A stretch of DNA of 41,559 nt from positions 1 through 41,559 of the forward strand of contig CAMNFS010000013.1 of NCBI GenBank assembly GCA_946537255.1. Direction: 5' to 3'. The notes beneath the pieces are model-generated. The model ran no database searches. It was not told the origin of the DNA and saw only the letters and a list, made by a program, of their open reading frames with translations. This DNA comes from an uncultured Erysipelotrichaceae bacterium. GTDB lineage: Bacteria; Bacillota_I; Bacilli_A; Erysipelotrichales; Erysipelotrichaceae. Numbering within the stretch: position 1 is the stretch's first letter; each line of letters starts with the position of its first letter. A program made the position numbers and the translations under genes. This document shows positions 15,398-23,536 of this stretch, one piece after another.

Positions 15398-16155
15398 AGC
15401 TGATTTCATGGAACGTCAATGGTCTTCGGGCCTGTGAGAAAAAGGGATTCGCAGAGTTTTTCCACTCTCAGGATCCGGATTTCTTTGCGGTTCAGGAAAC
15501 GAAGATGCAGGAGGATCAGCTTCCTGACAGTCTGAAATTTGACGGATACTTCCGTTATATGAACAGCGCGGCCCGGAAGGGTTACAGCGGAACCATGGTA
15601 TACGCGAAAAAAGAACCGCTGTCCGTCTCTTTTGAAATTGAAGGAGATGAGACCCGGGAGGGCAGGGTAATCACTCTGGAATATGAGGATTTCTGGTTTG
15701 TATGTGCCTATGTGCCGAATTCCAAGGAAGGGCTTGTCCGGCTGAATTACCGGATGGAATGGGAAGATCTTCTCAGAACACATCTGAAAAAGCTGGATCA
15801 GACCAAACCAGTGATCTATACCGGTGATCTGAATGTGGCACATGAGGAAATCGATATCAGAAACCCTGCCGCAAACCGCAGAAATGCCGGCTTCTCTGAT
15901 GAAGAGCGGGCAAAGTTCACGGAACTGCTCGGTGCCGGTTTTTCCGATACCTTTCGGAAACTCTATCCGGAAACCGTTCAATACAGCTGGTGGAGCTACC
16001 GGTTTAAAGCCAGAGAACGCAATGCGGGGTGGCGGATTGATTATTTTGTGGTTTCAGATCGTCTCATGCCTGAAGTGAAAGACAGTATCATCTGGAGCGA
16101 TGTCACCGGAAGTGACCACTGTCCGGTTGGACTGGATATCGCCTTGAATGCATGA
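15394..16155 (+). CDS. xth: Exodeoxyribonuclease III / AP endonuclease
   Basis: This 253-residue ExoIII-family base-excision repair enzyme cuts at abasic sites and trims 3' ends. Motifs in order: SWNVNGLRA (5-13), QETKMQ, TGDLNVAHEEID, WRIDYFVVSD and SDHCPVGLD. The ATG at 15394 overlaps the pepP stop as ATGA and is preceded by AAAGGCGG. The longer frame from 15361 would add residues inside pepP and is not needed. It likely shares the pepP transcript. Cytoplasmic, Mg-dependent. Confidence 0.95.
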   Translation: MKLISWNVNGLRACEKKGFAEFFHSQDPDFFAVQETKMQEDQLPDSLKFDGYFRYMNSAARKGYSGTMVYAKKEPLSVSFEIEGDETREGRVITLEYEDFWFVCAYVPNSKEGLVRLNYRMEWEDLLRTHLKKLDQTKPVIYTGDLNVAHEEIDIRNPAANRRNAGFSDEERAKFTELLGAGFSDTFRKLYPETVQYSWWSYRFKARERNAGWRIDYFVVSDRLMPEVKDSIIWSDVTGSDHCPVGLDIALNA

Positions 16156-16158
16156 TTT

Positions 16159-16167
16159 TGGTAGAAT
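16159..16167 (+). promoter_or_regulatory. Extended -10 promoter before pepV
   Basis: TGG-TAGAAT has the TGn extension and lies 35 bases before the pepV ATG, just after the exonuclease stop. It could add a second transcript for pepV and the genes behind it. Confidence 0.5.
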
Positions 16168-16202
16168 AAAGAGGATGGTTTTTAGCATCGGAGGGTGATT
16201 TC

Positions 16203-17570
16203 ATGAATGTCAGAACACTGGTGACCGGATACAGGGATACTCTGGTCCACAGGCTGGGGAAACTGGTATCCATAAAAAGTGTGGAAGGAAAGCCGTATCC
16301 GGATGCGCCGTTTGGGCTTGCGCCGAAGGCTGCCCTTGAAACAGCACTGAATATGCTGAGGGAAGACCGCTTCAAAACGGTGAATCTGGATAATTACTGC
16401 GGCTATGCGGAATATGGGCAGGGAGATCAGGTGATTGGGATCATCGGTCATCTGGACGTTGTACCTGCCTCCAGAGAAGATGGATGGAATACGGATCCTT
16501 TCTGCATGACAGAAAAGGACGGTGTGCTGTACGGGCGCGGTGTCAGTGATGACAAGGGCGCGATCGTCGCAAGCATGATTGCGCTGAATGTACTCAGAGA
16601 TCTTCAGGTGCCCGTGAACAAACGGATCCGTCTGATTATGGGCTGCAATGAAGAGACCGGAAGCAGATGTCTGAAGCATTATGTCGAAAAGGAAGGACAT
16701 GTGGATTTCGGCTTTACTCCGGATGGATCATTCCCGGGTGTACATGGGGAAAAAGGAATGATTTCCGCGGTCTATCGCTCTGAGAATTCCAGACTGCTGG
16801 ATATCTACGGCGGCAGCGCGAAAAACATTGTCTGCCCGCGCTGTACCGTAAAGACAATGAGAAACTGCTATTCTTCCAAGAAGCTGGCGGATTTCTTCAA
16901 CAATAACTCCATTGAATATTCGGTTGAGGAACTGGAAGACGGAGATGTGATTACCGTCTATGGAAAAGCTGCTCACGCTTCCACACCGGAGCTTGGAATC
17001 AACGCGATTTCCTGGCTGCTGGTGGGGCTTAAGGAAGCTGGTATTCAGGATCCGTTCGTGGATTTTTACTGCAGCAGATTCGGCCTTGCGACAGACGGAA
17101 GCGGGCTGAACATCAAGCTGGCGGATGAATTCGGGGAACTGACGCTTTCCAACGGTATTATTTCGATGAGTCAGGACGGCATTATTCAGGGCACAACGGA
17201 TATCCGCTTCCCGGTTACGATGACCGCAAAAGCGGTTCTCAAGGCCATGGCTTTGAAGATGGAAGACGCGGGCGGATCCGTGGAAATAGTCAATACTGTG
17301 GAGCCGCTGTTTTTCCCGATGGATTCACAGCTGGTTTCCAGTCTTTTCGATGCCTATTCGGAAGTGACAGGCGACACGATTCACCGGCCTGAGACAATCG
17401 GCGGAGGAACCTATGCGAAATCCATTCATAACACGATTGCGTTCGGATGTGCTTTCCCCGGCAAGGATTATCATATCCATGACGCGAATGAATGGGTGGG
17501 AATCGATGAACTTCTTCTGCAGGCGGAGATCTATGTGCACGCGCTGATCAAGCTGCTGGAGATTGAATAA
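16203..17570 (+). CDS. pepV: PepV-type M20 dipeptidase
   Basis: This 455-residue zinc dipeptidase of the M20/PepV (Sapep) family hydrolyses dipeptides from peptide uptake or turnover. Metal-site motifs: GHLDVVPA near residue 80, GRGVSDDKGA near 116-125, CNEETGS near 148-154, and the lid-domain GKAAHASTPE near 256-265. A C-terminal HDANEW segment carries the last metal His. CGGAGGG precedes the ATG. It sits between repair and phosphatase genes. With pepP it gives a peptide-use theme in this run. Confidence 0.92.
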   Translation: MNVRTLVTGYRDTLVHRLGKLVSIKSVEGKPYPDAPFGLAPKAALETALNMLREDRFKTVNLDNYCGYAEYGQGDQVIGIIGHLDVVPASREDGWNTDPFCMTEKDGVLYGRGVSDDKGAIVASMIALNVLRDLQVPVNKRIRLIMGCNEETGSRCLKHYVEKEGHVDFGFTPDGSFPGVHGEKGMISAVYRSENSRLLDIYGGSAKNIVCPRCTVKTMRNCYSSKKLADFFNNNSIEYSVEELEDGDVITVYGKAAHASTPELGINAISWLLVGLKEAGIQDPFVDFYCSRFGLATDGSGLNIKLADEFGELTLSNGIISMSQDGIIQGTTDIRFPVTMTAKAVLKAMALKMEDAGGSVEIVNTVEPLFFPMDSQLVSSLFDAYSEVTGDTIHRPETIGGGTYAKSIHNTIAFGCAFPGKDYHIHDANEWVGIDELLLQAEIYVHALIKLLEIE

Positions 17571-17602
17571 AAGAGCTGCGGTGCAGCCAGGACAGAAAGC
17601 TT

Positions 17603-18439
17603 ATGAAAAAAGCGGCGATACTGTATGACTTTGACAAGACGCTGTGTGACCGCGACATGCAGGAATACAGTCTGATTCCCCGGCTTGGATATGACAGACC
17701 GTCTGATTTCTGGAAGGAAGTCGGGCGTCTTTCAGATTCCTGCGCAATGGATGGAATCAGCGCATATCTGTATATGCTGAAGCGCAGATTCGAAGAATCC
17801 GGACACCCTCTGAAAAGACAGGATTTTGCGGATCTTGGAAAATCAATTGAGCTTTATCCCGGCGTGGAGGATTGGTTTTCCCGAATCAATGACTATGGGC
17901 GAAGTGTCGGACTTGAGGTTGAACATTACATCATTTCGTCCGGCATGCAGGAAATTATCGAAGGGACCAGCATAGCGCATGAATTCCGCCGCATCTACGC
18001 ATGCAGATATTACTATGATGAAAATGATATCGCTCAGTGGCCGGCAGTGATTGTGAACTATACAACCAAGACGCAGTATATTTTCCGGATCAATAAGCAG
18101 GTGCTGGAAGAAAACAATGATGACGATCTTAATACCTGGGTGCCGATGGAGAAGCGGCCGGTTCCTTTCAGCCGGATGATTTATGTGGCGGACGGGATTA
18201 CCGATGTGCCGTGCATGAAGCTTGTAAAAAGCAATGGCGGTTATTCGGTGGCAGTGTATAATCCAAAGAGTGCGAAAGCCGGCTTTACGGCTCAGAAGCT
18301 TCTGAATGAAAAGCGGGCGGATTACATGGCGGCCGCGGATTACTCCAGCGGTTCCGCCATGGAAAAACTGATTCGTCTGATCCTGAACCGGATGAGTGCG
18401 GATGCGGCACTGGCAGAACTTGAGGGAACGGTGCAATGA
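17603..18439 (+). CDS. HAD-superfamily phosphatase, phosphoserine-phosphatase-like
   Basis: This 278-residue haloacid dehalogenase fold protein has nucleophile motif I LYDFDKTLCD (D9, D11), motif II IISSGM, a helical cap between them, and motif IV YVADGITDVP with the metal-binding Asp pair. It resembles SerB-like subgroups, but the substrate cannot be read from sequence. It follows pepV by 32 bases and overlaps the next gene as ATGA, so the two are co-translated. Cytoplasmic. Confidence 0.87.
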   Translation: MKKAAILYDFDKTLCDRDMQEYSLIPRLGYDRPSDFWKEVGRLSDSCAMDGISAYLYMLKRRFEESGHPLKRQDFADLGKSIELYPGVEDWFSRINDYGRSVGLEVEHYIISSGMQEIIEGTSIAHEFRRIYACRYYYDENDIAQWPAVIVNYTTKTQYIFRINKQVLEENNDDDLNTWVPMEKRPVPFSRMIYVADGITDVPCMKLVKSNGGYSVAVYNPKSAKAGFTAQKLLNEKRADYMAAADYSSGSAMEKLIRLILNRMSADAALAELEGTVQ

Positions 18440-19185
18440 CAAAGAGAAGGAAAAAACTGAGGGCAAAAAAACAGACGAAGATTCTTGCGGGAATCGTTCT
18501 GGTTCTGATTGTTGGAATTGCTGTGCTGACGGGATATCAGCTGATTACCGATCACCGCTCTTCGGGTTCTAAAATCCGGGTGGTTCTTGACAATGCCCAT
18601 GGCGGTGATGGGAGCGGCTATCAGGGGCTGTTTTCAGAAGATGAATACAATGAGAAGGTTGTCAGCGAGCTGGAGGCTCTGCTTTCTGCTCGTTCGAACT
18701 ATACCGTTACCCGTACCCACGCCCCATCTCAGCCGATGAATGCGGCCACGCGGGTGGAGGCGATCAACAGTGCCAGCGCGGATCTTGTTCTTTCCATAGC
18801 GTGCCATAACGGGGACAGCCCGAATATGACACATATGATGGTCTTTGCTCAGCCGTCTTCCATGAAAACACATAAGGACTCCGTGTCTTTTGCCGAAGCG
18901 ATAACAGCGGCGTTCAAGGAAAAAGGATATGAGGCGGACAGCGGATACTATTATTTCAAGCCGGAACGGGAAGGTCTGTTTCAGGAACATCTGGTTCCGC
19001 TCAGCGATGAAACGGATTATGGGGAGGAAACATTTGCCCTGATGTCCGCCAGGGCTCCGGTGGTGATCGCGTCTCTTCCGAATGTGGATTCTCAGGAAGA
19101 TATGGATAAGTGGAATACGGAAGAAGGAATCAAGGAAGCTGCGAACCTGTACTTCCTGGCCATTACGTCAATTTATGGGAAATGA
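18436..19185 (+). CDS. Membrane-anchored N-acetylmuramoyl-L-alanine amidase-like protein, catalytic Glu missing
   Basis: This 249-residue protein has a very basic N-terminus and one transmembrane helix (about 15-34), then an outside Amidase_3-like domain. The zinc ligands seem kept: H55 in LDNAHGGDGSGYQG, E73 in EYNEKVV, and H124 in SIACHNGD. The family's final Glu, normally in PAVLVEXGF, is replaced: the matching stretch reads PVVIASLPN, with Ser213 at that place. So it may bind but not cut peptidoglycan, or use another residue. The start overlaps the upstream stop (ATGA), and the next gene follows after 3 bases. Confidence 0.78.
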   Translation: MTKRRKKLRAKKQTKILAGIVLVLIVGIAVLTGYQLITDHRSSGSKIRVVLDNAHGGDGSGYQGLFSEDEYNEKVVSELEALLSARSNYTVTRTHAPSQPMNAATRVEAINSASADLVLSIACHNGDSPNMTHMMVFAQPSSMKTHKDSVSFAEAITAAFKEKGYEADSGYYYFKPEREGLFQEHLVPLSDETDYGEETFALMSARAPVVIASLPNVDSQEDMDKWNTEEGIKEAANLYFLAITSIYGK

Positions 19186-19188
19186 GAT

Positions 19189-19887
19189 ATGGTTGAAACG
19201 ACAGACAATGCTTTACGGTTTCTGAATGCCTATGCGTCCATTGAACGTTCACTGAACAGGATGCAGTGCCGGGCCGATTATCAGCCTTTTAAAAAACTGG
19301 TGCGGGCAGCCGCAAAGAAAAACCGCGTGGTTGCGAGACACGAAGAAATGCTGGTGGAGTATGCGGATCTGAGAAATGCAATTGTTCATCAGCGTGGGCG
19401 GCATGAGGAGATCATTGCCGAGCCGCTGGATTCCGTAACGGAAGATATTGAACGGATCGCAGTCCTTCTGGATTCTGATGAAACTGCACTGGCCTATTCG
19501 AGTCATCCGGTCGTGTCCGGAACGGACACAACTACCATAAGGGAAGCGTATGAACTTCTGAACAGTGTTTCCGGCGATAAACTGCCGATCTATGAAAACA
19601 GCCATTATATCGGTCTTGTGACGATGGAGTATATTGCCGGATGGCTTATCAATGGAGGTTCTGCCGACGCCAGGGCGAAGGAACTGATCCGTCAGGAGCA
19701 GGAGAAGGTTCTGTTCATGAATGAAAAAGATACGATCATGGACGCAGTTTTGTTTTTCGATGATGCAATGAGAGATTCCACCAGAGCTCCGGTCATTATT
19801 GTGACGGAACACGGCAGCCTGGATGAAGCCCCGAAGGGAATTCTTTCCTCCCACGATCTTTCCAGAATTCTTGCGGCAGTGATCTGA
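19189..19887 (+). CDS. HEPN-like helical domain fused to CBS repeats
   Basis: I do not recognise a named family for this 232-residue protein. The N-terminal 95 residues are helical and contain LRNAIVHQRG (61-70) with R62-x4-H67, the RX4-6H signature of HEPN domains, many of which are RNases. Residues 114-150 and 178-232 look like a pair of CBS motifs (KLPIYENSHYIGLVTMEYIA; APVIIVTE to KGILSSHDLSRIL), which usually bind adenine nucleotides. That suggests a nucleotide-sensing helical effector, but this is inference. It closes the pepP-led run, 3 bases after the amidase-like gene. Confidence 0.7.
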   Translation: MVETTDNALRFLNAYASIERSLNRMQCRADYQPFKKLVRAAAKKNRVVARHEEMLVEYADLRNAIVHQRGRHEEIIAEPLDSVTEDIERIAVLLDSDETALAYSSHPVVSGTDTTTIREAYELLNSVSGDKLPIYENSHYIGLVTMEYIAGWLINGGSADARAKELIRQEQEKVLFMNEKDTIMDAVLFFDDAMRDSTRAPVIIVTEHGSLDEAPKGILSSHDLSRILAAVI

Positions 19888-19944
19888 GTCCCCTTTGAAA
19901 AAGGCGGAAAATCGCATTTTAACGCGGAATTTCAAGGAGATTTG

Positions 19945-19978
19945 TTGATTTTGAGGAAATGGAATGTAAAAATAATAA
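19945..19978 (+). promoter_or_regulatory. Probable hup promoter region
   Basis: Overlapping candidates are TTGATT-N16-TAAAAA and TTGAGG-N16-TAATAA; neither is clearly best. The leader then carries GTCATC (19981-19986) and GATGAC (19994-19999), a 6-bp stem before the AAGGAG site. Confidence 0.35.
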
Positions 19979-20020
19979 CAGTCATCGAAAGCGGATGACG
20001 AGAAGGAGATAAATCTAATT

Positions 20021-20314
20021 ATGGCAAAAGAGGTTAAGATTCTTACAAAGAAGGCCCTCGCTGACGACATTGCTGAAAAACAGGGTCTCACAAAGAAGGC
20101 AGCTGCTGAAATCGTCAATTATGTATTTGATGAAGCCGCGAAGACTCTCAAGAAGGGCGGCGTAGTCGACATTAACGGTTTTGGAAAGTTCTCCATCAAA
20201 AAGAGAGCTGCCCGTAAGGGTATCAATCCCCAGACAAAGGAAGTCATCAAGATCAAGGCATCCAAGGTTCCTGCATTCAAGGCTTCCAAGACTCTGAAAG
20301 ATCTTGTTAAGTAA
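20021..20314 (+). CDS. hup: DNA-binding protein HU
   Basis: This 97-residue nucleoid protein binds and bends DNA as a dimer. The N-terminal helices (ILTKKALADDIAEKQGLTKKAAAEIVNYVFD), the GFGKFSIKKRAARKGINPQT arm with its Pro-tipped beta ribbon, and the C-terminal helix are all present. AGAAGGAG precedes the ATG. Codon choice is narrower than in the neighbours (AAG, GTT and CTC rich), as expected for a highly expressed gene. Six extra N-terminal residues (MAKEVK) precede the usual HU start. Monocistronic, with its own terminator. Confidence 0.97.
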   Translation: MAKEVKILTKKALADDIAEKQGLTKKAAAEIVNYVFDEAAKTLKKGGVVDINGFGKFSIKKRAARKGINPQTKEVIKIKASKVPAFKASKTLKDLVK

Positions 20315-20335
20315 TCTGTCTGATCATCAGAAAAC

Positions 20336-20365
20336 AGAGGGCTGTTCCGACAGCTCTTTCTTTTT
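20336..20365 (+). terminator. hup terminator
   Basis: AGAGGGCTGT (20336-20345) pairs with ACAGCTCTTT (20350-20359) around TCCG, with G-T pairs tolerated, and is followed by CTTTTT. Confidence 0.88.
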
Positions 20366-20380
20366 GGGTACCAGAAGAAA

Positions 20381-20395
20381 TGGTATACTTTCTCT
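20381..20395 (+). promoter_or_regulatory. Extended -10 promoter giving a probable leaderless transcript
   Basis: TGG-TATACT (20381-20389) ends 6 bases before the ATG at 20396, which is where transcription should begin. There is no Shine-Dalgarno sequence and no upstream gene close enough to supply one, because the hup terminator intervenes. Confidence 0.7.
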
Positions 20396-21328
20396 ATGGA
20401 CGAAAAGACAATCATTGCCGGAACCTATACAGATTCCGGAAGCAAAGGGATTTACAGATTCACACTGAAGGATGGAAAGCTTTCAAAGCCGGAACTGTTT
20501 GCGGAGGCAGACAGTCCGAAATATCTGGCTGTTTCGAACAGACTGACCGCATCCATCGGCAGATTCGCGGGTGCTTGCGGTGCCGGTATTTATGACGAAG
20601 ACGGGAAGCTCCTTGCTCAGAAGACTTTTGAAACGCGGACCTCATGCTGGATCGGATGGCATGATGGCGCCGTATACACCGCGAACTATCATCTTGGAAC
20701 CGTCACGAAACTGAGCTGGGACGGGGAGAATCTGAACGTTGTGAAAACAGCGGAGATTCAGGAAAAAGCCGGCTGCCACCAGGTTCTGTTCCATAATGGA
20801 CAGCTGCTGGTGCCGTGTCTGTTTCTGAACCGGATTCTGATTTTTGATGAAGATCTGAACTATCAGGGAGCCGTGATTTTCCCGGATGGGACCGGACCGC
20901 GTCATGGCGTGTTTTCGGCGGATGGATCCGCGCTGTATCTGGTCAGCGAACTGAGCAATGAACTGTTTGTACTGGATCCCGTGGACTGGGGTGTACGGAC
21001 AGTGCTTCCGGTACTGCCGTCGGGAGAAACCCATGTAAGAGGAACCGCAGCCGTACGATTGAGCGGGGATGGCACAATCCTCTATGTCAGTACCCGCGGA
21101 CAGGATCTTGTTTCTGTGATTGATCTTCAGAAAAACAGGGTCATTCAGGGTGCGTACAGCGGCGGAAGACATCCGCGGGACTTCATTCTTACGGACCGTC
21201 ATATCCTCTGCGCGAACCGGTACAGTGATACCGTTGTCTGTTTTGAAGTGAGAGACGATGGAACCATCGGCTTTGAGACAGACCGCATCACCATTCCTCA
21301 GGCAGTCAGCCTTGCCGTGCAGAAGTAA
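20396..21328 (+). CDS. Lactonase family beta-propeller protein (6-phosphogluconolactonase-like)
   Basis: This 310-residue seven-bladed propeller of the Pfam lactonase family (PF10282) resembles YbhE/YkgB 6-phosphogluconolactonases, which hydrolyse the lactone in the oxidative pentose phosphate route. Features are the N-terminal IIAGTYTDSGSKGIYRF, the conserved GTGPRHGVFS near 160-170, and the paired YLVSELSNEL and YVSTRGQDLVSVID blade motifs. No signal peptide is seen. The mRNA appears to be leaderless. Whether the substrate is truly 6-phosphogluconolactone is not proven; other carbohydrate lactones are possible. Confidence 0.83.
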   Translation: MDEKTIIAGTYTDSGSKGIYRFTLKDGKLSKPELFAEADSPKYLAVSNRLTASIGRFAGACGAGIYDEDGKLLAQKTFETRTSCWIGWHDGAVYTANYHLGTVTKLSWDGENLNVVKTAEIQEKAGCHQVLFHNGQLLVPCLFLNRILIFDEDLNYQGAVIFPDGTGPRHGVFSADGSALYLVSELSNELFVLDPVDWGVRTVLPVLPSGETHVRGTAAVRLSGDGTILYVSTRGQDLVSVIDLQKNRVIQGAYSGGRHPRDFILTDRHILCANRYSDTVVCFEVRDDGTIGFETDRITIPQAVSLAVQK

Positions 21329-21346
21329 AAGAGAGACCAGTTGAAA

Positions 21347-21376
21347 ACAGGCCGGATTCCGGCTTGTTTTTTTTTC
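21347..21376 (+). terminator. Terminator after the lactonase gene
   Basis: ACAGGCCGG (21347-21355) and CCGGCTTGT (21359-21367), with one G-T pair, are followed by an unbroken T-run. It abuts the end of the convergent nucleoside hydrolase gene. Confidence 0.92.
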
Positions 21377-22324
21377 TCAGATATACCATTGATCCATCTT
21401 TTTCAGAGTCTCAAAGAACAGCGAGGCAAGCTTTTCTCTGTCGACTGATAACAAGACCCGTTTGGTCTGTTCAGGTGCTTCGATATAAGCCGGCCCGCGG
21501 TCATCACACACTGTCATTCCGCGGGTGTAGACACCGTTCACTTCAATATCCACACGCATGTCGCGGTATTGAAACAGATCCGGGGCAAGCAGATATACAA
21601 CTGTTGTCAGATCATAGACGGCGGTTCTGTCCCAGCCGTTCCGCAGTGCATAACGGGAGTAGTATTTCAGAATGTCATAAACAAGCCGGCTTACCTTTCC
21701 GCCGTTTTTCAGCGTTTCCTGCTCTGTAAGAAGCAACGCTCCTGAATAACATGCCTCCATGGTCGCAAGGACAATGGATACGCCGCTGTCAAAGACGATT
21801 CTGGCGGATTCGGGATCCGCAAACATATTGAATTCACTTTTTGCCAGCATGTTGCCGGAGGAATAGCTTCCGCCCATCATGATGATTTCGCGGATCTTTT
21901 TCCTGAGATGGGGATAGGTCTTGAAAAAGACGGCGATATTGGTCAGTGGACCCATCGTTACAAGCGTTACCTCGTCTTCCATGGCAGAAACAGTATCTTT
22001 CAGGAATTCCACCGCATGCCGGGGATCCTTACGGGTGAATGCGTCAGGATAGGCAAGACAGCCGTCCAGTCCTGTTTCTCCGTGAAACTTTGCGGCGTTG
22101 TCAAGCGGGCGGCAGAGAGGCTCATTATATCCAGTCGCAACCGGATATGACAGGTTCAGATAATCCATGATTTTCAGAATGTTTTCCGTACAGTTGTCCG
22201 CGGAAGAATTTCCGGCTACTGTTGTAAAACCGCAGATCTCCACCTCTTCCGGATGTCCTGCCGCAGTCAGAAAGGCTATGACATCATCATGTCCGGGATC
22301 ACCGTCAAATAGTATTTTTCGCAC
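21377..22324 (-). CDS. Inosine-uridine type nucleoside hydrolase family protein
   Basis: This 315-residue protein of the IunH/Rih family cleaves N-glycosidic bonds of ribonucleosides for salvage. The calcium site FDGDPGHDDVIAF is complete, TMGPLTNIA and SEFNMFADPESA match the ribose-binding segments, and CDDRGPA lies near the C-terminus. The motif that normally carries the leaving-group His (HDPxAxAYL) reads YDLTTVVYLLAP, so the His is Tyr here. Base preference may differ, or activity may be reduced. The start is GTG, with GGAG upstream. It is divergent from the LysR gene; a TGA-TAAAGT extended -10 sits in the shared gap. Confidence 0.88.
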   Translation of the reverse strand: MRKILFDGDPGHDDVIAFLTAAGHPEEVEICGFTTVAGNSSADNCTENILKIMDYLNLSYPVATGYNEPLCRPLDNAAKFHGETGLDGCLAYPDAFTRKDPRHAVEFLKDTVSAMEDEVTLVTMGPLTNIAVFFKTYPHLRKKIREIIMMGGSYSSGNMLAKSEFNMFADPESARIVFDSGVSIVLATMEACYSGALLLTEQETLKNGGKVSRLVYDILKYYSRYALRNGWDRTAVYDLTTVVYLLAPDLFQYRDMRVDIEVNGVYTRGMTVCDDRGPAYIEAPEQTKRVLLSVDREKLASLFFETLKKMDQWYI

Positions 22325-22432
22325 TGATGTTTCTCCGTTTCTACTTCATCACTTTATCAGAAACTGGTTCATTCTGATACCGGTTCACGGAAAATGCGTT
22401 CACGCATGCCGGCCGCCGATTCTTTCACGCGA

Positions 22433-22441
22433 TGGTAAAAT
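22433..22441 (+). promoter_or_regulatory. Extended -10 promoter of the LysR gene
   Basis: TGG-TAAAAT lies 46 bases before the LysR start. No clear -35 was found, consistent with an extended -10 promoter. The leader has only a weak ribosome binding site. Confidence 0.5.
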
Positions 22442-22487
22442 GAAAAAGTGTGATTCTGAATTGGAAGAAAGGCAGAGCTGAACGATT

Positions 22488-23438
22488 ATGACCATACAGC
22501 AGATTTATTACGCGATTGTAATATCCGATACCGGTTCCATGAACAAGGCAGCCGAACAGCTTTATATTTCTCAGCCTTCTCTGACAAGCGCGATTCAGGA
22601 ACTGGAGAAGTCTGTCGGTATTACAATCTTCAACCGGAGCGGAAAAGGGGTAAGTCTTACCGGTGAAGGAAGGGAATTCATGGTGTATGCACGCCATGTT
22701 TATTCTCAGTATGCGGACCTTCAGGAAAGGTATGCGGACCCTGATCAGATCCGCAGGAAGTTTTCGGTTTCCACCCAGCATTATTCTTTTGCGGTGAAGG
22801 CGTTTATTGATCTGACCAGCTCCTATGATACCCGGAAATACGATTTTTCCATCATGGAAGAAAGGACCCGTGAGGTAATCGAAGATGTCGCGTCTCTGCG
22901 AAGTGAAATAGGGATTCTGTATCTTTCGGATTTCAACCGGACAGCTTTGATGAAGCTTTTTCGGACAGGGAATCTCGAGTTTCATCCGCTGATCCGCTGC
23001 CCGGCATATGTCTATCTGCACCGCAGCCATCCGCTCGCAAAAAAAAGGAAGATCCGCTTTGATCAGCTTACGGAATATCCATGTCTGCAGTTTGATCAGG
23101 GAGATAACGCATCCTTCTATTTTTCGGAAGAGATTCTCAGCACGAAGGAATACTCACGGATTATCAAGGCCAATGACCGTGCGACAATGCTCAATCTTAT
23201 GATCGGACTGAATGGTTATACACTCTGTTCCGGAATCATATCCGAGGAGATCAACGGCACAGACTACGCGGTGATTCCGTTTGAGGATGATTCAGACAGT
23301 CCCAACAGCATTATGGAAATCGGCTATATCATCAGATCCAACAGTCTTCTTACGGAAACCTGCGAGCAGTATATACAGTGCCTGAACAAGGTTCTGAAAC
23401 CTGGATCGAAAAAACACTCAAGACATGCAGGAAGGTAA
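22488..23438 (+). CDS. LysR-type transcriptional regulator, probably of sulfur amino acid genes
   Basis: This 316-residue LTTR has an N-terminal winged helix-turn-helix (YAIVISDTGSMNKAAEQLYI, SQPSLTSAIQELEKSVG, FNRSGKGVSLTGEG) and a C-terminal effector domain (about 90-300). It is immediately upstream of a metY-cysK pair in the same direction, so sulfur source or O-acetyl-serine/homoserine sensing is the natural inference; the ligand cannot be read from sequence. The gene has its own promoter and ends inside an 18-bp terminator stem that separates it from metY. Confidence 0.9.
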   Translation: MTIQQIYYAIVISDTGSMNKAAEQLYISQPSLTSAIQELEKSVGITIFNRSGKGVSLTGEGREFMVYARHVYSQYADLQERYADPDQIRRKFSVSTQHYSFAVKAFIDLTSSYDTRKYDFSIMEERTREVIEDVASLRSEIGILYLSDFNRTALMKLFRTGNLEFHPLIRCPAYVYLHRSHPLAKKRKIRFDQLTEYPCLQFDQGDNASFYFSEEILSTKEYSRIIKANDRATMLNLMIGLNGYTLCSGIISEEINGTDYAVIPFEDDSDSPNSIMEIGYIIRSNSLLTETCEQYIQCLNKVLKPGSKKHSRHAGR

Positions 23439-23480
23439 ATATCCGGTTATAGGGAAAACCTATAACCGGATATTTATTTT
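23436..23480 (+). terminator. 18-bp perfect hairpin containing the LysR stop codon
   Basis: The arms at 23436-23453 and 23459-23476 are fully complementary around a GAAAA loop and are followed by TTTT. The TAA stop forms the first three bases of the stem. The inner TTATAGG/CCTATAA also has the shape of a LysR box, so dual use cannot be excluded. Confidence 0.85.
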
Positions 23481-23536
23481 GCGTATTAGCATCTTTTTTC
23501 ATTGTGATTCAAAATGACACTGACAGGAGGACAGGG

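Noticed and set aside
13736-15409. 557-codon minus-strand ORF across pepP
   Set aside because: It is antisense to a complete M24 peptidase with all metal ligands.
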